This document shows, piece by piece, positions 17,385 through 25,218 of a DNA stretch of 64,000 bases. How positions within the stretch are numbered: the first letter of the stretch is position 1; every line of letters starts with the position of its first letter. The position numbers were made by a program, and so were the translations under genes. This stretch comes from Streptomyces sp. STR69 (GTDB taxonomy: Bacteria > Actinomycetota > Actinomycetes > Streptomycetales > Streptomycetaceae): the NCBI RefSeq assembly GCF_024519455.1, contig NZ_JALJRY010000026.1, positions 62,001 to 126,000 on the forward strand, given 5' to 3'. The notes below the pieces were generated by a model, which worked only from the letters and a program-made list of their open reading frames with translations, made no database searches and was not told where the DNA came from.

Positions 17385-17404
17385 AGTGAACGCCCGCGTT
17401 CACT
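17385..17404. promoter_or_regulatory. TetR operator copy 1
   Basis: Perfect inverted repeat AGTGAACGC-CC-GCGTTCACT, located 24 bases upstream of the exporter start, where bound repressor would block its transcription. It has the same arms as copy 2. Confidence 0.85.
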
Positions 17405-17432
17405 GCCGCGTCAACGGTAGTGAGTCCCCGAC

Positions 17433-17452
17433 AGTGAACGCAAGCGTTCACT
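17433..17452. promoter_or_regulatory. TetR operator copy 2
   Basis: Perfect inverted repeat AGTGAACGC-AA-GCGTTCACT, centred 48 bases from copy 1 and about 98 bases before the TetR start. Only the two central bases differ between the copies. Confidence 0.85.
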
Positions 17453-17549
17453 TAACTCGCTCTCGTGTGACGCGTCCCCCCGTCGCTGCCGCGCGACGTG
17501 TCCCCAATCCCCGGAATTCCCCATTCCACTGCTCGCTGGAGAGACTCAG

Positions 17550-18173
17550 ATGGTTACTTCGGGCTGGACGGCCGCCCCCGCTCAGGCGGCCTCCCTCCGC
17601 CGTCGCGGCGCCGTGCTCGAACGCGCAATCCTGGACGCCGCACTGGAACAACTCAGTACGGTCGGATGGAACGCCCTCACCATGGAGGGCGTCGCTGCAG
17701 GGGCCCAGACCGGCAAGGCCGCGGTCTACCGCCGCTGGTCCTCGAAGGAAGACCTCGTCGCGGACGCCTTGCAGGCCGGACTGCCGCGTCTGGAAGAGCT
17801 GCCCGACCTCGGCGATGTGCGTGCGGACCTGCTGGCGCTCTGCACGCGGGCGCGCGACGCGATGTTCTCCCGCCCCGGATCCGCCCTGCGCGCGGTGATT
17901 CACGAATGCGACATGGCGCAGGCGGAGCGCTTCCACGGCGTGATCGTCGAAGGGGTCGTGGAACCGACGCTCCGACTGATCCGCGACGCCGTCGACCGGG
18001 GAATCGAGCGAGGCCAGGTTCGCTCCGACGCATCCAACAGCTACGTCTTCGACGCGATCCCGGCGATGATGATGTACAGATCGAAGGTGTGCGGCAGTGA
18101 ATGGAGCGACCAGGAGATCGAGGAGATGCTTGACCAGTTGATGCTTCCGTTGCTCCGGCCGAGCGGTGTGTGA
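17550..18173 (+). CDS. TetR-family repressor of the adjacent exporter
   Basis: A 207-aa regulator. The N-terminal helix-turn-helix (about residues 24-70) reads AILDAALEQLSTVGWNALTM followed by GKAAVYRRWSSKEDLV. The C-terminal ligand-binding region resembles the TetR_C_11 type. GAGA-rich sequence precedes the ATG, but no strong ribosome site. It is divergent from the MFS exporter, with two identical-arm palindromes between them that are the obvious binding sites and would also give autorepression. The inducing ligand is unknown. Confidence 0.9.
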   Translation: MVTSGWTAAPAQAASLRRRGAVLERAILDAALEQLSTVGWNALTMEGVAAGAQTGKAAVYRRWSSKEDLVADALQAGLPRLEELPDLGDVRADLLALCTRARDAMFSRPGSALRAVIHECDMAQAERFHGVIVEGVVEPTLRLIRDAVDRGIERGQVRSDASNSYVFDAIPAMMMYRSKVCGSEWSDQEIEEMLDQLMLPLLRPSGV

Positions 18174-18255
18174 AGCCGGACCGGGACGGTCTTGAGGGGG
18201 CCCGGGGAAGCCTGGGTGTCGCAGGGGGTGCCGGGCGGCGTACCCTGAGGTCGCC

Positions 18256-18957
18256 ATGCCGTACGAACCACCAACTCACACCGTCGAGCGCTCACTCCGC
18301 GCCACGACCGGAGCCAAGGTCATTGCCGGCGTCGACGAGGTGGGGCGCGGCGCGTGGGCCGGCCCCGTCACCGTCTGCGCGGCGGTCACCGGACTGCGCC
18401 GACCCCCCGAAGGCCTCACCGACTCCAAGCTCATCGCGGTCAGGCGGCGTACCCAACTCGCCGAAGAACTCCGCAAGTGGGTTACGGCGTACGCCCTGGG
18501 GCACGCCTCCCCGGAGGAGATCGACGACCTGGGGATGACGGCCGCGCTGCGGCTCGCCGCGGTGCGTGCCCTTGAGGCCTTGCCGGTTCGTCCGGACGCG
18601 GTCATTCTCGACGGGAAGCACGATTACCTCGGGGCCCCTTGGCGGGTTCGTACGGTGATCAAGGGCGACCAGTCGTGCGTGGCGGTGGCCGCCGCTTCGG
18701 TGATCGCCAAGGTTCAGCGCGACAAAATGATGGCCGAACTGGGCATCGACCATGCAGACTTCGCTTTTGCGGCCAACGCCGGGTATCCGTCACCCGTGCA
18801 CAAAGCCGCACTGGAGGAGCGGGGCCCCACCCCGCACCACCGGTTGTCGTGGGCGTATCTTGATGCGCTGCCCCAGTGGCGGCACCTCAAGAAGGCCCGC
18901 AGTTGGGCGGAGGGAAACGTTCCGGAGATCGAGGGGCAGCTCGGCTTCGACTTCTGA
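18256..18957 (+). CDS. rnhB: Ribonuclease HII
   Basis: A 233-aa RNase HII that cleaves RNA in RNA-DNA hybrids and nicks at misincorporated ribonucleotides. The type-2 signature GVDEVGRGAWAGPV near residue 24 supplies the first two metal-binding acids. The next acidic residue is in VILDGKHDYL, and the last lies in the region of IAKVQRDKMM. The GYPSPVHKAAL motif is typical. It begins with ATG 18256 and is closely followed by a conserved hypothetical gene. Length is normal for actinobacteria. Confidence 0.95.
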   Translation: MPYEPPTHTVERSLRATTGAKVIAGVDEVGRGAWAGPVTVCAAVTGLRRPPEGLTDSKLIAVRRRTQLAEELRKWVTAYALGHASPEEIDDLGMTAALRLAAVRALEALPVRPDAVILDGKHDYLGAPWRVRTVIKGDQSCVAVAAASVIAKVQRDKMMAELGIDHADFAFAANAGYPSPVHKAALEERGPTPHHRLSWAYLDALPQWRHLKKARSWAEGNVPEIEGQLGFDF

Positions 18958-19025
18958 CCGTTCCGCTCGCACTCATGTGCCACCCGCTGACGCGAGCCGC
19001 GCCAACGTTTGATAAAAATCAGCTC

Positions 19026-19667
19026 ATGCCTCTCATTCCCGAGGAGCCTCAGATTCACGAGAGTGCCCAGGGTCCCAGCGCCACTCCGGCCAGCAGCCGC
19101 GTCGCTCCGACCCCCCGCCCTGTACCCGGCCCCCGCCCCGCGGCGCCGCCGCGTCCCGGTCGCCCCGGCCCTCTGCGGCCCACGGCGCCGGTGCAACGCA
19201 CGCCGCGTGACGTGGCCGCTGTGAAGCCCGGACCTTCGGGTCCGGCCGCCCCCGCCGCCTCCGACACCGCTGTGGCGACCCCGCAGATCCAGCTCGTCCC
19301 GGCCTCGGCCGAGGGCGCGCTGGACGCCGCCGAGGAAGCCGTCGACCTGCTTCTGGAGTCGGGCCGTACCCCTGGTGACGTGCTGGTGATCACCACCGGC
19401 GAACCACACCCGTGGGCCGCCCATGAACTGTCCTTCGGTGAAGCGTCCTACTGGGCGCAGCACGACGCGCGCGACGACGTCTTCTACGCGGACGCCGCCG
19501 TCGCGGGCCGGGCGGCGTCCCGACCCGTCGTCGTGGTCGCCGTCAACGGAGGCCCCGACACCGTTGCCGCCACCGCGCTGCCTCTGGCCCTCGGCCGGGC
19601 CGGCACCCTGCTGATCGTCTGCGGCGACCCGCAGCAGATCAACTCGGTGCTGGGCGCGGGCGTCTGA
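19026..19667 (+). CDS. Conserved hypothetical with Pro-rich N-terminus
   Basis: A 213-aa protein of unknown function between rnhB and recQ. Residues 1-90 are Pro/Ala/Arg-rich and probably disordered. The C-terminal 120 residues form a compact alpha/beta region (SAEGALDAAEEAVDLLLESG, VLVITTGEPHPWAAHELSFG, RPVVVVAVNGGPDTVAA). That part resembles accessory domains found near the C-terminus of some SF1 helicases, a resemblance I cannot confirm. No Shine-Dalgarno sequence precedes the ATG. GATAAA at about 19011-19016 would place a transcription start close to it, so a leaderless or near-leaderless mRNA is possible. The frame upstream overlaps rnhB and was not used. Confidence 0.6.
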   Translation: MPLIPEEPQIHESAQGPSATPASSRVAPTPRPVPGPRPAAPPRPGRPGPLRPTAPVQRTPRDVAAVKPGPSGPAAPAASDTAVATPQIQLVPASAEGALDAAEEAVDLLLESGRTPGDVLVITTGEPHPWAAHELSFGEASYWAQHDARDDVFYADAAVAGRAASRPVVVVAVNGGPDTVAATALPLALGRAGTLLIVCGDPQQINSVLGAGV

Positions 19668-19868
19668 GAGCCGCCTCCGGAACGTTCGGAAGGCTCTCAG
19701 AGGCCGACGGCGGCCAACTCGGGCGCCGTCGAGTGGCTCTGTGCACGGTGAGCGGTTCGCCGTGCCCGGAAGGCCGGGCGCGGTCGATGAAGGGTGCCTT
19801 CCGCAGGTGTTCCGTCCCGTGCGCGACGAAACCGGCCGGGAGACCTTATCCGGGGGCGGCCCTGCACC

Positions 19869-19977
19869 GTACGGACGCTCCAGTCCCGGGGCGGCCCGGC
19901 GTCGTACGGACTCTCCAGCGCAGGCCTCGTGCCGCAGTACGGACTCTCCAGTGGCGGTCTCGTGCCGCCGTACGGTC
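19869..19977. repeat. Degenerate 33-35-nt tandem repeat in a gene gap
   Basis: The gap 19668-20002 contains no convincing gene. The motif GTACGGACTCTCCAG or a close variant begins at 19869, 19904 and 19937, with a truncated copy at 19970, at spacings of 35, 33 and 33 bases. One frame reads as an 11-residue repeat around YGLSSGGLVP, but it runs into the antisense gene and lacks a start. It may be the relic of a longer coding repeat. Confidence 0.55.
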
Positions 19978-20002
19978 CGGGCGCGGAGCCCGGACCGGTG
20001 TT

Positions 20003-20638
20003 TCAGCGGGCCGCGGCGCGGCGCAGGACCTCCGAGGCGGCGCCGCCGGTGCGGGGCAGCAGAGGCGGTACCTCGGACATGGCGAAAGGTTCCGGCGCCG
20101 AGTCCGCGCTCGGGCGTCGGCCGCCACGCCCCTCACCGAGCACCTGCCAGCCGTCACGGGTCAGCGTGATGTACGCCCCGCAGCGCAGCCCGTGCAGCGT
20201 GCAGGCGTCACGCAGCCCCCACATCCACGCGCCGTCCTCCTCCGTCCAACGTGCGTCGCCCTCACGGCAGTAGAGCAGCACGGCGGTGCGCACCGGGGTG
20301 CGGCGACGCAGGTCGTGCGGGATGACCCGACGCAGCTGCGCGAGCAGCGCGTTGCGGAACATCCAGCCGTCGGCCGGGGCCGACCGGCGGACGAACGAGG
20401 CGCTCGCGAGCAGCCGTTCGTCCGGGTCGAGGACGGCCACGATCGCGGTCGCCGGTTTCGGGCGGTGCCGGGAGTGCAGCCCGCTGACGACCTCGCGGGG
20501 ATTGCGCAGCAACGGGATTCCGGCGGCGGCCCACTCGGAGGGTTCGAGCATACGGGCCAGAGGGTTGGCGGAAGCGGCGGACAGGTCGGCTGACGTCGAC
20601 GTGGATGCCGCGGAGGACGGAGCGAATCCGAAGGTCAC
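20003..20638 (-). CDS. Conserved Streptomyces hypothetical
   Basis: A 211-aa soluble protein without a recognised domain. Residues 1-30 are Ser/Ala-rich. The middle part has regular alpha/beta texture (ATAIVAVLDPDERLLASASFV, TPVRTAVLLYCREG, DACTLHGLRCGAYITLTRDGW). The end is Arg- and Pro-rich. The GTG start at 20638 is well supported by GGGAGGA 4 bases upstream on the minus strand. It is divergent from recQ, a position that seems conserved in streptomycetes, but no function can be assigned. Confidence 0.65.
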   Translation of the reverse strand: MTFGFAPSSAASTSTSADLSAASANPLARMLEPSEWAAAGIPLLRNPREVVSGLHSRHRPKPATAIVAVLDPDERLLASASFVRRSAPADGWMFRNALLAQLRRVIPHDLRRRTPVRTAVLLYCREGDARWTEEDGAWMWGLRDACTLHGLRCGAYITLTRDGWQVLGEGRGGRRPSADSAPEPFAMSEVPPLLPRTGGAASEVLRRAAAR

Positions 20639-21031
20639 GGTCCTCCCTTCGGCTACGCGCCCACACTGCGGGCGAGGTCGGATTCGGGGGAGCGCACACC
20701 GCGGCAGAGCCCTACCGGATCACGGACGAGCCGTGCGGGGAGCGGACTCCAATTCTTGCTGTCGAACTTGGATGCGGCAACGAGCAAATGGGGCCACAGC
20801 CCCTTATCTGATGGTCTGTGGCTTATATCCCTACCCAATGCGTCGTCCGACGACGCCTGGGACGATCGAGCACGACACTTTCGTACGCCATCGAGGTGCG
20901 GAAGGTCTAGAGGGAGCAGGTCGGCCCCGGTGCGCGGGGCGCCCGGGACGGGCGGTCAGGACGGCCGGAAGCGCCTCTTCACCGCGGCGGGGGATTGGGC
21001 CGTTGTCAGTGGTGTGAGGTTGCATGGGGGC
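20639..21031. other. Divergent promoter region before recQ
   Basis: A 393-base interval between the divergent hypothetical and recQ. No gene was found. It contains an AT-richer core at about 20750-20840, with a hairpin GGGGC-CACA-GCCCC near 20790 and a TTATATC stretch near 20823. The recQ frame is open upstream of 21032 but its codon use there is poor. Confidence 0.45.
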
Positions 21032-23191
21032 ATGAGCAACCAGGAGCTGCGTGCCGAAGCCGACGCCATCCTCGCCGAGCTGGTCGGTGATCCGAGCGGT
21101 ACGGCGCGGCTGCGCGAGGACCAGTGGCAGGCGGTGGCGGCTCTCGTGGAGGAGCGCCGGCGCGCGCTGGTCGTGCAGCGCACCGGCTGGGGCAAGTCGG
21201 CGGTGTACTTCGTCGCCACCGCCCTGCTGCGCCGCCGCGGCTCCGGGCCCACAGTGATCATCTCGCCGCTGCTGGCCCTGATGCGCAACCAGGTCGAGTC
21301 GGCGGCACGGGCCGGCATCCGGGCGCACACCATCAACTCGGCCAACCCGGAGGAGTGGGACAACATCTACGGGGAGGTCGAAAAGGGCGAGACCGACGTT
21401 CTCCTCGTCAGCCCGGAGCGGCTCAACTCCGTGGATTTCCGGGACCAGGTGCTGCCCAGGCTCGCGGCCACGACCGGCCTGCTCGTGGTCGACGAGGCCC
21501 ACTGCATCTCCGACTGGGGACACGACTTCCGCCCGGACTACCGCCGGTTGCGGGCGATGCTCGCCGAACTGCCCACAGGCGTACCGGTGTTGGCCACCAC
21601 GGCGACCGCCAACGCGCGCGTGACCGCCGATGTGGCCGAGCAGCTGGGCACCGGAGCGGGCGAGGCCCTGGTACTGCGCGGCCCGCTGGAGAGGGAGAGC
21701 CTGCGGCTCGGGGTGGTCCAACTCCCGGACGCCGCGCACCGTCTGGCCTGGCTCGCCGAGCACCTGGACGAGCTGCCGGGCTCGGGAATCATCTACACCC
21801 TCACCGTGGCCGCCGCCGAGGAGGCCACCGCCTTCCTGCGGCAACGCGGCTTCAAGGTGGCCTCGTACACCGGGAAGACGGAGAACGCCGACCGGCTGCA
21901 GGCCGAGATCGACCTCCAGGAGAACCGGGTCAAGGCACTGGTCGCCACATCGGCCCTGGGCATGGGCTACGACAAGCCGGACCTGGGCTTCGTGGTCCAC
22001 CTCGGCTCACCCTCCTCGCCGATCGCCTACTACCAGCAGGTGGGCCGTGCCGGGCGCGGTGTGGCGCATGCCGATGTGCTTCTCCTGCCGGGCAGGGAGG
22101 ACGAGGCCATCTGGCGCTACTTCGCCGATACGGCCTTCCCGCCCGAGACACAGGTCCGCCAGACCCTCTCGGCCCTCGCCGACGCGGGACGGCCGCTGTC
22201 GGTGCCGGCCCTGGAGACAGCGGTGGATCTCCGGCGCAGCCGCCTGGAGACGATGCTGAAGGTTCTGGACGTCGACGGAGCGGTCAAGCGCGTGAAGGGC
22301 GGCTGGGCGGCCACGGGGGCCGAGTGGGTGTACGACGCCGAGCGGTACGCCTGGGTGGCCAAGCAGCGAGCGGCCGAACAGCAGGCCATGCGCGACTACG
22401 TGAGTACGTCCCAGTGCCGGATGGAGTTTCTGCGCCAACAGCTGGACGACGAAGGGGCGGTGCCCTGCGGCCGTTGCGACAACTGCGCGGGCGCCTGGAT
22501 CGACTCCTCCGTCTCGACGGAGTCGCTGACAGGGGCGACGAAGGAACTGGACCGCCCGGGCACGGAGATCGAGCCGCGCCGGATGTGGCCGACCGGGATG
22601 GCCGCGCTGGGCGTCGACCTCAAGGGACGTATCCCGGCCAAGGACCAGTGCTCCACGGGACGTGCCCTTGGGCGCCTCTCGGACATCGGCTGGGGCAACC
22701 GACTGCGCCCACTGCTGGCCGAGAACGCACCGGACGGCCCGGTCCCCGACGACGTCCTGAAGGCGGCGGTGGCGGTCCTCGCCGACTGGGCGCGTTCTCC
22801 GGGGGGTTGGGCACCGAACGTCACCGACGCCGCCGCCCGTCCCGTGGGAGTCGTGGCCGTACCGTCCCTGGCTCGTCCGCAACTCGTCGGATCCCTCGCC
22901 CAGGGCATCGCGACCATCGGCCGCCTCCCTCTCCTCGGCACCCTGACGCACACCGGCCCGGACGGCGCGCACGCGGCCCGCCGCAGCAACTCCGCCCAAC
23001 GTCTCAGGGCCCTGTCCGACGCCTTCAGCGTCTCCGAGGAACTGGCCGTCGCCCTGGCCGCCAATCCCGGCCCCGTCCTGCTCGTGGACGACTACACCGA
23101 CTCCGGCTGGACCCTGGCGGTTGCCGCCCGCCTGCTTCGCCGGGCAGGGAGCGACCAGGTCCTTCCGCTGGTCCTTGCTGCGGCGGGCTGA
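21032..23191 (+). CDS. recQ: RecQ-family helicase with C-terminal PRTase motif
   Basis: A 719-aa SF2 3'-5' DNA helicase acting in recombination and fork repair. Walker A TGWGKS has K55, the DEAH box is at about 154-157 (VDEAHCISDWGHDFRPDYRRL), and motif VI is GRAGRG. A zinc-binding domain uses C462, C479, C482 and C485. Beyond residue 560 the protein departs from standard RecQ. Residues 682-694 (VLLVDDYTDSGWT) are a PRPP-loop motif of type I phosphoribosyltransferases, as in ComF, so the chain appears to be a helicase-PRTase fusion with no HRDC domain visible. ATG 21032 follows GGGGG. A similar architecture exists in other actinobacteria, to my recollection. Confidence 0.88.
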   Translation: MSNQELRAEADAILAELVGDPSGTARLREDQWQAVAALVEERRRALVVQRTGWGKSAVYFVATALLRRRGSGPTVIISPLLALMRNQVESAARAGIRAHTINSANPEEWDNIYGEVEKGETDVLLVSPERLNSVDFRDQVLPRLAATTGLLVVDEAHCISDWGHDFRPDYRRLRAMLAELPTGVPVLATTATANARVTADVAEQLGTGAGEALVLRGPLERESLRLGVVQLPDAAHRLAWLAEHLDELPGSGIIYTLTVAAAEEATAFLRQRGFKVASYTGKTENADRLQAEIDLQENRVKALVATSALGMGYDKPDLGFVVHLGSPSSPIAYYQQVGRAGRGVAHADVLLLPGREDEAIWRYFADTAFPPETQVRQTLSALADAGRPLSVPALETAVDLRRSRLETMLKVLDVDGAVKRVKGGWAATGAEWVYDAERYAWVAKQRAAEQQAMRDYVSTSQCRMEFLRQQLDDEGAVPCGRCDNCAGAWIDSSVSTESLTGATKELDRPGTEIEPRRMWPTGMAALGVDLKGRIPAKDQCSTGRALGRLSDIGWGNRLRPLLAENAPDGPVPDDVLKAAVAVLADWARSPGGWAPNVTDAAARPVGVVAVPSLARPQLVGSLAQGIATIGRLPLLGTLTHTGPDGAHAARRSNSAQRLRALSDAFSVSEELAVALAANPGPVLLVDDYTDSGWTLAVAARLLRRAGSDQVLPLVLAAAG

Positions 23192-23310
23192 GATTTCGTA
23201 CCGGGATCCGTGTTGTCGGGCGACTGAGCATGCGATTCCGGTGCCGATGTCCCGGGCACCCAGGCCGATTTGACCGCACCGAACTCCATGTGACGTGCCC
23301 CTGACCGGAC

Positions 23311-23319
23311 TTATCCACA
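23311..23319 (+). promoter_or_regulatory. Single DnaA-box match
   Basis: TTATCCACA, identical to the classical DnaA box, lies 41 bases upstream of the DUF4192 start in a 168-base gap. The usual Streptomyces form is TTGTCCACA. It is isolated, so this is not an origin. Confidence 0.3.
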
Positions 23320-23359
23320 GGCTCAAGCGGAATGGGGAGATTCGCGAGATCGTCAACGC

Positions 23360-24862
23360 ATGACGAATCACAGCGAAACGACCGGATCCGCCGAAAACGG
23401 CGACATCGAGCCCACCGCGTACGACCGCCACGGCGCCGACCACCAGGTCACCCTGCGCACCCCGGCCGAACTCGCCGACGCCCTGCCCTACCTCCTCGGG
23501 TACCGCCCCGAGGACAGCATCGTCCTCGTCGCCCTGCACGATCGCGGCGGCCGGGGCCGGTTCGGCGGCCGAGCGCGGCTCGGCATTCCCGCCGGCGCGG
23601 ACGACTGGGCGTCCGTGGCACGGCAGTTGGCCCACGGCCTGGTGACCGGCAGCGAGCGCAGGGGCACCCGGCCAGAGCAGATGATCGCCTACGTCTGCCA
23701 GGAACCGGCGCCCGGCGAGACGGGGCGTCAGGTCATGGAGCGTCTACGTCCGCTGGTGCAGAAGCTGCGCACCGAGTGCGGCCGGCTCGACGTGACGGTC
23801 ATCGAGGCGCTCTGCATCTCGGACGGCCGCTTCTGGTCCTACTGCTGCCCGATCGAGGGCTGCTGCCCGGTCGACGGATCCCCGATGGGCCTGCCCGGCA
23901 CCTCCGTGCTGGCCGCCGCGGCGACCTACGCGGGGCTCCAAGTGCGCGGCACACTGCGCGAGTTGCGCAGCAGGCTGCTGCCGTGGGAGACGGCTGCCGC
24001 GCTGGAGCAGGAAGCCGCCCTGGACGCCGCCGGTATGGCCCTGGTACCCCGAATTCTCGACGACGCCGAACGAGTGGACGTGGGGCAGGAGACGCTGGAC
24101 CTCGCCCAGTTGATCCTGCGCCGGTTCGCCGAGGCACCACCCGTGACCGGCGCGCTCCACTCCGACCTGCGCGACGACGAACTGCTCGCCCACGACGAAG
24201 CGGCCACACTGATCCTCGGCCTTCAGGACCGTACGACCCGCGACCGCGCGGCCGAATGGATGGAAGGCGACGCGGCGGTTCCGGCCCTGCGCCTCTGGCG
24301 TGCACTGGCCCGCCGTTGCGTTGGGCCCTACGGCGAACACGCCGCGGCTCCGCTCACACTCGCGGGCTGGGTCGCCTGGTCGACCGGCGACGACCTGGAG
24401 GCCCGGGAGGCCCTGGCCATGGCCCTGGGCGCCGACTCCGACTACCTGTTCGCCCGCCTCCTGCACCAGGCCTGCAACGAGGGCCTGGACCCGGAGTCGA
24501 TCCGTCGCTGCCTGCGCGCGGAACGGAAGGACCGTGCGGGGGTGGAGGCCGGTGGGGCCGGCGATGCGCAGGTCGCCGACGGTTCCGTACCGCAGGGCGC
24601 GAGCGGTCCCGGCGAGACCCCGGCACCGGTGGCATCGCCCACGGCTTCCCGCCGTCGGCGCCGTACGCGTACCGCCGACGGAGCCGAGGGCCGTCCGCGG
24701 TCCGCGGAATCGGACGGCTCCCGTCCTCGCACACCGGCGCAGGGCACCGCGCGTCCCGGCGGCACACGTGTACGCACCTCCGGGAAGAGCGGTTCGCGGC
24801 GCCATGACACCTGCTCGGAGCGGCCCCTGCCGGGGAGCAACGGCATTGAGGGGGACGGGTGA
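23360..24862 (+). CDS. DUF4192 domain protein
   Basis: A 500-aa actinobacterial protein. Residues 30-400 form the DUF4192 domain, recognisable from the start VTLRTPAELADALPYLLGYRPEDSIV and the Cys-rich YCCPIEGCCP segment. The last 100 residues are Arg/Ser/Pro-rich low complexity, probably disordered. The true frame is this one rather than the overlapping frame of similar length, because it gives coherent domain sequence and GC-ending codons. The biochemical role of DUF4192 is unknown; its conserved place behind recQ suggests nothing definite. It is likely cytosolic, with no signal peptide. Confidence 0.85.
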   Translation: MTNHSETTGSAENGDIEPTAYDRHGADHQVTLRTPAELADALPYLLGYRPEDSIVLVALHDRGGRGRFGGRARLGIPAGADDWASVARQLAHGLVTGSERRGTRPEQMIAYVCQEPAPGETGRQVMERLRPLVQKLRTECGRLDVTVIEALCISDGRFWSYCCPIEGCCPVDGSPMGLPGTSVLAAAATYAGLQVRGTLRELRSRLLPWETAAALEQEAALDAAGMALVPRILDDAERVDVGQETLDLAQLILRRFAEAPPVTGALHSDLRDDELLAHDEAATLILGLQDRTTRDRAAEWMEGDAAVPALRLWRALARRCVGPYGEHAAAPLTLAGWVAWSTGDDLEAREALAMALGADSDYLFARLLHQACNEGLDPESIRRCLRAERKDRAGVEAGGAGDAQVADGSVPQGASGPGETPAPVASPTASRRRRRTRTADGAEGRPRSAESDGSRPRTPAQGTARPGGTRVRTSGKSGSRRHDTCSERPLPGSNGIEGDG

Positions 24863-25218
24863 TCAAGAGTTGGGGGAGTGGTGGTCAGTCACGCCGGTCA
24901 GGCGGACGGAGCGGTGTCTTCGGTCTGTTCGGGGTCGTGGTCCGCCGGGTCGTCGAGTTCAGGGCGATGACCCCATACGCGGTGAGTGCGGGCGGCGGCC
25001 GAGGCCGTGGAACCGGTGCCGCGCGGCTGTCTCCTCCGCTCCGCCGCCATTCGGTCGGCTTCCCGGGCCGTGGGCGTGACCAGGAGGAGCCCGGCTCCGT
25101 TCACCTGAGTGGCGGAACGCCTGATCGGGTCGTGTCGCCGTACAGCCCTTGTCCTCTCGGGACTCTCCATCCGGCGCCGAACACGTCCGAGGCGCACAGA
25201 GCGCAGAAGAAGCCGCCC
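24863..25218. other. Gap with a doubtful minus-strand ORF
   Basis: A 356-base gap. The plus-strand frame of the downstream gene is open across it but has poor third-position GC. On the minus strand an ORF from ATG 25170 to 24898 (90 aa, MESPERTRAVRRHDPIRR...) has somewhat better codon bias but no ribosome site and no recognised domain. I regard it as possible rather than supported. Confidence 0.3.

Noticed and set aside
15679..17898. 739-residue plus-strand frame across the MFS gene
   Set aside because: It is a codon-bias shadow: the minus strand gives a clear 14-span transporter, and this frame reads as charged low complexity.
23332..24807. 491-residue frame overlapping the DUF4192 gene
   Set aside because: It is Arg/Gly/Pro-rich with poor codon bias, whereas the overlapping frame at 23360-24862 encodes the recognisable DUF4192 domain.
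24898..25170. 90-aa minus-strand ORF in the gap after DUF4192
   Set aside because: Codon bias is only moderate, there is no ribosome site or recognised domain, and it overlaps the region before the debranching-like gene. Kept only as a possibility within the gap entry.
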